From assembly GCA_014055525.1 (NCBI GenBank), contig WIAH01000008.1:62001-126000 (forward strand): a stretch of DNA of 64,000 nt, read 5' to 3'. Positions 58,339 through 64,000 of the stretch are shown piece after piece (positions within the stretch are counted from its first letter, which is position 1; every line of letters starts with the position of its first letter). Made by a program: the position numbers and the translations under genes. Under the pieces are notes generated by a model. It saw nothing but the letters and a program-made list of their open reading frames with translations, was not told where the DNA came from and did not search any database. This DNA comes from Nitrospira sp. CR1.3 (GTDB taxonomy: Bacteria; Nitrospirota; Nitrospiria; Nitrospirales; Nitrospiraceae).

Positions 58339-60006
58339 TCAGCGGGCGGCTTTATCAGGCAGCCGGTCTCTGGCGAGCAATTTATACTCAATGCTGTCAG
58401 CCAGAGCCTGCCAACTGGCTTCCATGATGTTTTCGGAGACCCCGACTGTCCCCCACTTATCTTTATGGTCGCCTGATTCGATTAAGACGCGCACTTTGGA
58501 CTCTGTCCCACGGTTGGCGGAGAGCACTCGCACCTTGTAATCCAGCAGTTTGACTTCACGAAGCTCGGGATAAAACTTTTCCAGAGCCTTACGCAAAGCA
58601 TGGTCGAGCGCATTGACCGGTCCGGATCCTGCCGCTGCGGCATGCTCGACGGTCTCTCCCACCTTGACCATAACGGTGGCTTCCGACATCGAGACGCCAT
58701 GATCGTATTTCTTCTCCACGATGACTCGAAATCCCAGCAGTTGGAAGGAGGGGGTATGGGTGCCCATTGCCTTGCGCATGAGCAGCTCGAACGAACCCTC
58801 CGCTCCTTCGAACTGATAGCCCTCGCTCTCCCGCTCCTTCAGTGTGGCCATCAGCTCCTGGACCTTTGCATGGTCCTTGTCGAGCTTAATGCCGAAGGCC
58901 TCGACCTTTTCGAGCAGCCCGCTTCTGCCCGCATAGTCCGAAACCAGCATCCGTTGCCGGTTGCCGACGAGAGCCGGGACGACATGTTCGTAGGTGGCGG
59001 GATTCTTGAGAACGGCATGGATATGCACGCCCCCCTTATGGGCAAAGGCTGAGTCCCCCACGTACGGTTGGTGCTTGTTCGGCATCAGATTCGCGATCTC
59101 CGTCACGAACCCGGACACTTTCTTGAGGTGAGAGAGGCGCTCGCCAAGCGCCGGCCGCTTCATCTTCAACTGCAGATTCGGAATGATCGAGCAGAGATTG
59201 GCATTCCCGCAACGTTCGCCGATGCCGTTGATCGTGCCCTGCACCTGCACGACACCCATCTCGATGGCCACCAGCGAATTGGCCACCGCCATTTCACAAT
59301 CGTTATGGGCGTGAATGCCGAGCGGAACCGGGCATTCGCTTTGAACCACCCGACATATCTCCTTGATTTCCCAAGGCATGGTCCCGCCGTTCGTGTCGCA
59401 CAAAATCACCCGTTCCGCCCCCGCGGCAACGGCACGCCGGACTGTTTCCAATGCATAATCTGGATCGGTCTTATAGCCGTCGAAAAAATGCTCGGCGTCA
59501 TAAAATACGCGCCGATTCTTCGAACGGAGATGCGCCACCGAATCACCGATGATTTCAAGGTTCTTCGCCAAGGCGATTCCCAGCGCGTCCGTAACATGAA
59601 GTGACCAGGTTTTCCCAAAAAGAGTGATGATCTTGGTTTCGGCATCCAGTAACGCCTGAATGTTCGGATCCTTCTGGACGGCGTTGCTGGCCTTCCTCGT
59701 CGAGCCGAAGGCGACAACCGTCGCATATCGAAGAGGGGTCTCCTTGATCATCCGGAAGAATTCGATGTCTTTCGGATTCGCTCCCGGCCAGCCTCCTTCG
59801 ATAAACTGGACACCCAATTCGTCCAATTGCTGAGCCACCCGGACCTTGTCCTCCGCGGAAAAACTGACATCCTCGGCCTGCGCTCCATCGCGCAGCGTCG
59901 TGTCATAGATTTCCAACATTGTCGCTTTCGGCAGGCTCGTTAGAGGCACGTCCGAACGAGCAGCAGTTCGGCGTTTGGGGGAGCGTGAAGTGGCGCGTTT
60001 TGCCAT
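58339..60006 (-). CDS. cimA: (R)-citramalate synthase
   Basis: 555 residues. TIM-barrel acyltransferase of the LeuA/CimA family: YDTTLRDGAQAEDVSFS, GGWPGANPKD, and the metal-binding HAHNDCEMAVAN. Then a GVVQVQGTINGIGERCGNANL loop, and a C-terminal regulatory domain (LeuA dimer). The opening TLRDGAQ plus ERCGNA favour citramalate synthase (TIGR00977) over 2-isopropylmalate synthase. It makes citramalate from pyruvate and acetyl-CoA for threonine-independent isoleucine synthesis. A basic N-terminal leader of ~25 residues is unusual but has no signal. 58 bp after lysC. Confidence 0.93.
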   Translation of the reverse strand: MAKRATSRSPKRRTAARSDVPLTSLPKATMLEIYDTTLRDGAQAEDVSFSAEDKVRVAQQLDELGVQFIEGGWPGANPKDIEFFRMIKETPLRYATVVAFGSTRKASNAVQKDPNIQALLDAETKIITLFGKTWSLHVTDALGIALAKNLEIIGDSVAHLRSKNRRVFYDAEHFFDGYKTDPDYALETVRRAVAAGAERVILCDTNGGTMPWEIKEICRVVQSECPVPLGIHAHNDCEMAVANSLVAIEMGVVQVQGTINGIGERCGNANLCSIIPNLQLKMKRPALGERLSHLKKVSGFVTEIANLMPNKHQPYVGDSAFAHKGGVHIHAVLKNPATYEHVVPALVGNRQRMLVSDYAGRSGLLEKVEAFGIKLDKDHAKVQELMATLKERESEGYQFEGAEGSFELLMRKAMGTHTPSFQLLGFRVIVEKKYDHGVSMSEATVMVKVGETVEHAAAAGSGPVNALDHALRKALEKFYPELREVKLLDYKVRVLSANRGTESKVRVLIESGDHKDKWGTVGVSENIMEASWQALADSIEYKLLARDRLPDKAAR

Positions 60007-60064
60007 GGGAAGAGGGTACCAGGCATGGGGCGAGCCTGTCGAGACTCAAATCACCGTGCGAGTG

Positions 60065-61306
60065 TTACTTCGAAACCCGGTCGCCGGTCGGCAAATGATC
60101 CAGACCAAAGGCCGAATGGAGTGAGCGCATCGCCAATTCCAGATACTTTTCATCGATGACGCACGAAATCTTGATTTCAGAGGTGCTGATCATGATGATA
60201 TTGACGCCTTCCCGTGCCAAGACTTCGAACATCTTGGCGGCCACGCCGGAATGGGAACGCATCCCCACCCCCACAAGCGACACTTTGGCGATGGCCTCCG
60301 TCACGAACACAGATTTGGCGCCGATGTCCTTGGCGACATCCTGAATCAGCGGCACGGCCTTCTTGACATCCGCCCGGGGAATCGTAAAGGAAATGTCGGT
60401 CAGCGAAGCCTGACTCATGTTCTGAATGATCACGTCGACCAGGATATTGGCCTTCGCCACCGGTCCGAACAAACCGGCCGCGATTCCCGGCTTGTCCGGC
60501 ACTCCCACGATCGTGATTTTGGCCTGATTTCGGTCGCCGGTCACGCCCGAGACCGCGACCGCTTCCATATCTTTGTCTTCACGTGTCACGAGCGTCCCCT
60601 TTCCTTCCTTAAAGCTGGAATTGACCTCCAACGGTACGCTGAATTTCGCCGCGAACTCGACCGACCGGCTCTGCAGGACTTTCGCGCCGAGACTCGCCAT
60701 TTCCAACATTTCCTCATAGGAAATTTTACCGATTCGTCTCGCCGACGGCACGATGTTGGGATCGCTCGTGTAGACTCCGTCCACATCCGTAAAGATCACG
60801 CAGCGATCGGCTTTTAGCGCTCCTGCCAACGCGACGGCTGTCAGATCGGAACCGCCGCGTCCAAGCGTGGTGACGTCCGACTGCTGATTGATGCCCTGAA
60901 ATCCCGCCACGACGGGAATCACGCCTTTGGCGAGCGACTCACGAATGCGCTCGGCGGACACCTTGGTAATCCGGGCCTTGGTATGGGCGCTGTCGGTGAT
61001 GATGCCGACCTGGCGGCCGGTAAATGACCGCGCATCGAGCCCACGACCCCGCAACTCCATTGCCAACAGTGCGATGGTCACGCGCTCGCCGGTCGAAAGC
61101 AGCATGTCGAGTTCCCGTTCGTCGGGGAGCGCGGTGGTTTCATGGGCGAGCTTCAACAAGCGATCCGTCTCGCCGCTCATCGCCGATAGCACGACGACGA
61201 CCTGGTGACCGTCCTTGTAGGCGCGCTCGACGCGATCCGCGACGCGATGGATGCGCTCGATCGTACCGACGGATGTCCCGCCGTATTTTTGGACGACTAA
61301 GGCCAT
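60065..61306 (-). CDS. lysC: Aspartate kinase
   Basis: 413 residues: kinase domain ([35 protein letters not shown]) and two C-terminal ACT domains ([17 protein letters not shown] and [19 protein letters not shown]), the monofunctional, feedback-controlled form. Makes aspartyl phosphate for lysine, threonine and methionine. 5 bp after the apgM-like gene. Asd is not in the window. Confidence 0.97.
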   Translation of the reverse strand: MALVVQKYGGTSVGTIERIHRVADRVERAYKDGHQVVVVLSAMSGETDRLLKLAHETTALPDERELDMLLSTGERVTIALLAMELRGRGLDARSFTGRQVGIITDSAHTKARITKVSAERIRESLAKGVIPVVAGFQGINQQSDVTTLGRGGSDLTAVALAGALKADRCVIFTDVDGVYTSDPNIVPSARRIGKISYEEMLEMASLGAKVLQSRSVEFAAKFSVPLEVNSSFKEGKGTLVTREDKDMEAVAVSGVTGDRNQAKITIVGVPDKPGIAAGLFGPVAKANILVDVIIQNMSQASLTDISFTIPRADVKKAVPLIQDVAKDIGAKSVFVTEAIAKVSLVGVGMRSHSGVAAKMFEVLAREGVNIIMISTSEIKISCVIDEKYLELAMRSLHSAFGLDHLPTGDRVSK

Positions 61307-61311
61307 GAGAG

Positions 61312-62553
61312 TCAGGAACCTTTGGCGAACAGCCGGACGACAGACTTCGTGGCATCGCGAGGGGCGACCGTCGAGGCCAGCGCGTCCGCCTCGGTGAAAC
61401 GCCGCTTGCCCGCAGCGAACGGCTTCACCGCGCTATCACGGTAGGCGTAGAACCATTGGCCTTCCCCAGGCTTGCCCTGATGCACCGCGCCGGGATCGCA
61501 GAGAACGAGGAGACGGTAAGGGCCCAACTTTTCCAGTCCATCGAGAAACGGTCCCACAAACTCTCGATCGATGTCCTCGATTCCTCCGAGTTTTGCTTTC
61601 ACGTCGGTGTCGTACACGACTTCATCCGGCAATTCGAGATGCACGTAAGCGAAATCCCTTTTCTTGAGCTCCTCGATGGCGACGTTCGCCCGCGTCCGGA
61701 AATCCGCACCGGCCAACCGTTCGGTATCAACCGCATCGAGTCCTGCAACCAAGCCGAGCCCGCGGTGGACGTCGCTCGAGGACACTGCCACACCGGAGAT
61801 GTGAAATCGTTCGGTGAGGCTTGGCCAGGGAATGGCCCGCCCCTCCCCCCAGAGCCAGAGGCAGTTGGCCGGCTTGAGACCCGCCTCCCGCCGCTCGTCG
61901 TTCACCGGATGGTCCCGCAAAATCAGCAGCGAGGCGTCCATGAGTTTCCGAAGCATGTCAGCCCCGTCTCCCGTCGGAAGCGCGTCGTTGACTGGTCGAC
62001 CGACCAACGACTGCGGATCAGCACAGACCGCCCTGGTCTTTCCGTTCACCCAGACCATCAGGTGGCGATGACCCGAACCAGGGTAAAACTGAATCATTTC
62101 CGATCCCAGCTGTTCGTTTACCGCATCGATCAATTCGCGCGCTTCTGCGGCTGTTATCAAACCTGCCGTCGCATCCTCCATGATCACATGGGGACCGAGC
62201 TTCTTCAGCTCGGCAGCGCCACCCTTGACTCCCGGCGGCAGGTCGGCCTTCAACGTGACCATCGTACAGCGATATACGACGTCGTGCTCGCCGACCGTAA
62301 CACCGAGGCTCGCCGCTTCCAAGGGTCCGGGCCCCTGATAGTATTTCCTGGGCTCGTAGCCGAGAATACAGGTGCCGGAAAGCCCGCTGCCCTGCCGTCC
62401 ATTGTCGAGGGCAACCGTCAGCACCCCAAGTTCTCCGTCCTGCGCCACGTGGTCGAGGTGGGGGATCGAAGCCGCTTGCAGAGGGGTCTTTCCGCCCAGT
62501 TCCTGACGGGGATGATCGGCCATCCCGTCGGCATGCAGAATCACGTATTTCAT
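61312..62553 (-). CDS. apgM: Cofactor-independent phosphoglycerate mutase-like protein (proposed homoserine kinase)
   Basis: 413 residues, alkaline-phosphatase-like fold of the archaeal PGM family ([51 protein letters not shown]). Members in threonine operons have been proposed as a functional analogue of homoserine kinase. The operon here is hom-thrC-this gene-lysC-cimA and has no thrB, which supports that idea. By comparison with the family, two metal ligands look lost: the DEAGH His is Tyr314 (PDEVVYD) and the DH pair is Asp353-Pro354. Asp9, Ser56, Asp310, Asp353 and His358 are kept. Activity is therefore doubtful or altered. Confidence 0.85.
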   Translation of the reverse strand: MKYVILHADGMADHPRQELGGKTPLQAASIPHLDHVAQDGELGVLTVALDNGRQGSGLSGTCILGYEPRKYYQGPGPLEAASLGVTVGEHDVVYRCTMVTLKADLPPGVKGGAAELKKLGPHVIMEDATAGLITAAEARELIDAVNEQLGSEMIQFYPGSGHRHLMVWVNGKTRAVCADPQSLVGRPVNDALPTGDGADMLRKLMDASLLILRDHPVNDERREAGLKPANCLWLWGEGRAIPWPSLTERFHISGVAVSSSDVHRGLGLVAGLDAVDTERLAGADFRTRANVAIEELKKRDFAYVHLELPDEVVYDTDVKAKLGGIEDIDREFVGPFLDGLEKLGPYRLLVLCDPGAVHQGKPGEGQWFYAYRDSAVKPFAAGKRRFTEADALASTVAPRDATKSVVRLFAKGS

Positions 62554-62571
62554 CGACGACGCACTCGCATT

Positions 62572-63630
62572 TTAGACTTTCAGGAGACGAGCGACATCCT
62601 CCTTGGTCGCCTCAACGGTCTTCGGTTGAACCGATACGCTGATGGCGGTGTCGGCGTCCTTCAATCCATGCCCGGTCAAGGTGCAGACCACCGTGTCGCC
62701 TTCGCGTAACGTCCCCTGCCGGCACAGCTTGACGACACCGGCGACGGACGCCGCCGAGGCGGGCTCGCAAAATACTCCTTCCGTTCCCGCTACCATGGCA
62801 TAGGCATGGAGAATTTCTTCGTCGCTGACCGCATCGATGGCTCCCGACGATTCCTTGACTGCGGTGAGCGCCGACTGCCAACTGGCGGGATTGCCGATGC
62901 GAATGGCTGTCGCCACCGTCTGAGGATTTTCAACGATGTGGCCGAGCACAATCGGCGCTGCTCCCGCAGCCTGAAATCCCATCATCCGTGGCGATCGCGT
63001 CGTCTGATTCGCGGCTCGATATTCTTGATAGCCTTTCCAGTAGGCGGTGATGTTGCCGGCATTTCCGACGGGCAACACGTGAACCGTCGGCGCATCTCCC
63101 AATTGGTCGCACACTTCCATTGCCGCCGTTTTCTGCCCTTCAATACGATAGGGATTCAACGAATTGACGAGCTCGATGTGATGCGATGCCGACAACTCTT
63201 TCACGATGGAGAGGGCCTGATCGAAATTGCCGTTGATCTGAATGACTGTGGCTTGATGCATCATCGCCTGCGATAGTTTGCCCATCGCGATTTTTCCCGC
63301 CGGGATCAGAACGTAGACGGCAAGCCCGGCGTGCGCCCCATAGGCTGCCGCAGAGGCGGAGGTGTTTCCAGTCGACGCACAAATGACCGCGCGGGCTCCG
63401 ACCTCCATCGCCTTGGAGATGGCCATGGTCATGCCACGATCTTTGAACGATCCCGTGGGATTGGCTCCTTCGAACTTGAGATAGAGGTCGACACCGGGCG
63501 CGATCTTCCTGGCAAGCCTTGCCGCGCGAATCAGCGGCGTGTTGCCTTCTCCGAGAGACACGACCGGTGTACGTTCGGTCACCGGCAGGAACTTGCGGTA
63601 CTCTTCGATCAGGCCACGCCAGCGGTTCAT
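62572..63630 (-). CDS. thrC: Threonine synthase
   Basis: 352 residues, the short (bacterial/archaeal) PLP form. Lys63 in GSFKDRGM binds [19 protein letters not shown] is the phosphate-side loop, and [17 protein letters not shown] the second. Converts phosphohomoserine to threonine. 4 bp after hom and 18 bp before the apgM-like gene. The phosphohomoserine donor is uncertain: see apgM-like and ThrH. Confidence 0.97.
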   Translation of the reverse strand: MNRWRGLIEEYRKFLPVTERTPVVSLGEGNTPLIRAARLARKIAPGVDLYLKFEGANPTGSFKDRGMTMAISKAMEVGARAVICASTGNTSASAAAYGAHAGLAVYVLIPAGKIAMGKLSQAMMHQATVIQINGNFDQALSIVKELSASHHIELVNSLNPYRIEGQKTAAMEVCDQLGDAPTVHVLPVGNAGNITAYWKGYQEYRAANQTTRSPRMMGFQAAGAAPIVLGHIVENPQTVATAIRIGNPASWQSALTAVKESSGAIDAVSDEEILHAYAMVAGTEGVFCEPASAASVAGVVKLCRQGTLREGDTVVCTLTGHGLKDADTAISVSVQPKTVEATKEDVARLLKV

Positions 63631-63634
63631 TATG

Positions 63635-64000
63635 TCACTCGTCCTGACCCTCGATGCGTATCAACGTCGTCGGCTCGGACATAAACGCCATGCGGTCGAT
63701 TTCTCGAAGCGCCGTCTGTACCGCCCGTTCTTGCGCCGTATGAGTTTTGATGACGATCGGAACCGTTTGTCCCGCGCGACGCCCCTTTTGCAACATCGAC
63801 GAAATGCTGATGCCGCAACGGCCCAATGCGCCTGCGATCTGCGCCAGCACGCCGGGCCGATCCAGCACCATGAAACGCAAGTAATACAAGGAATGGATTT
63901 CTTCCATCGGCCGCATGCGGAGAGGGCGCCGTTGATCCTGCTGGAACGACGCGGGAGGCACTCGTCCTGCACCGCCCTTGAGCAGATTGCGCGCACTGGA
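63635..64000 (-). CDS. hom: Homoserine dehydrogenase, C-terminal part (partial at window end)
   Basis: The frame runs open past base 64000, so only the last ~121 codons are here. It shows the C-terminal ACT domain ([32 protein letters not shown], here quoted only as its start and end: [12 protein letters not shown] and GISISSML), which gives threonine feedback. Its position 4 bp before thrC and the ACT domain settle the call. The catalytic half lies outside the window. Confidence 0.9.
   Translation of the reverse strand, partial: SSARNLLKGGAGRVPPASFQQDQRRPLRMRPMEEIHSLYYLRFMVLDRPGVLAQIAGALGRCGISISSMLQKGRRAGQTVPIVIKTHTAQERAVQTALREIDRMAFMSEPTTLIRIEGQDE

Noticed and set aside
61456-62709. 417-codon plus-strand ORF opposite the apgM-like gene
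   Set aside because: Shadow frame; the minus-strand protein has clear homology, this one none, and it has no ribosome-binding site.

Overview
The window looks like a piece of a Nitrospirota chromosome, most likely genus Nitrospira. This is inferred from gene content and gene style, not from a search. Supporting content: a DUF3501 / CCG-type Fe-S oxidoreductase / rubrerythrin cluster, an alginate-export-type outer membrane protein, paired YkgJ cysteine-cluster proteins, a citramalate-synthase-linked aspartate-family operon, many c-type or periplasmic proteins, and short imperfect repeats in many intergenic gaps. The region is GC-rich and tightly packed, with gene overlaps typical of operons. 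There is no prophage, CRISPR array, rRNA or intact insertion sequence.

Bases 1-9.2 kb hold the end of typA, peroxide and thiol defence genes (peroxiredoxin, thioredoxin-like), a hybrid histidine kinase, and a leftward operon: rubrerythrin, Fe-S oxidoreductase, DUF3501, a tandem QueD/PTPS protein and a SnoaL-like secreted protein. rfbC follows. Bases 9.2-24.5 kb are a patchwork of small and hypothetical genes: a MoaD/ThiS-like protein, an HU protein, two YkgJ proteins, tRNA-Arg(CCG), tRNA-Lys(CTT), an outer membrane barrel, a cytochrome c, a DUF1264 protein, a short ImmA-like peptidase cut off by a MITE-like element, an EVE protein, YdcF, ThrH, an alginate-export-type porin, two TatA proteins, a MidA-type methyltransferase and a four-helix-bundle protein. 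Most of the repeats and hairpins of the window lie here.

Bases 24.5-29.4 kb contain the most striking unit. A consensus-like promoter is followed by a fluoride (crcB-type) riboswitch with a legible antiterminator/terminator switch. Directly downstream is an ABC-exporter-like protein whose nucleotide-binding domain has lost nearly all catalytic motifs. A lipid-glycosylation trio follows on the same strand (DPM1-like GT2, LAB_N protein, GT39/ArnT-like).

Bases 29.4-38.4 kb are a leftward run: lipoprotein, phoH, ybeY, ftsY, double receiver, M1 peptidase, beta-propeller protein, PAP2 phosphatase. Bases 38.4-53.2 kb are a type IV pilus region with two separate minor-pilin sets (FimT-PilV-PilW-PilX-PilY1, and a second GspH-PilV-PilW-PilX-like set), a PilB/GspE ATPase and the prepilin peptidase PilD. 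A small LuxR-type regulator diverges from pilD.

Bases 53.6-64 kb hold rlmB, cysS, dedA and surE; tRNA-Pro(GGG), a MerR-type regulator and ihfA; and the aspartate-family operon hom-thrC-apgM-lysC-cimA, all leftward. The apgM-like gene sits where thrB would be expected, but it has lost two predicted metal-binding histidines. ThrH, a known alternative homoserine phosphotransferase, is encoded 43 kb away in the same window.
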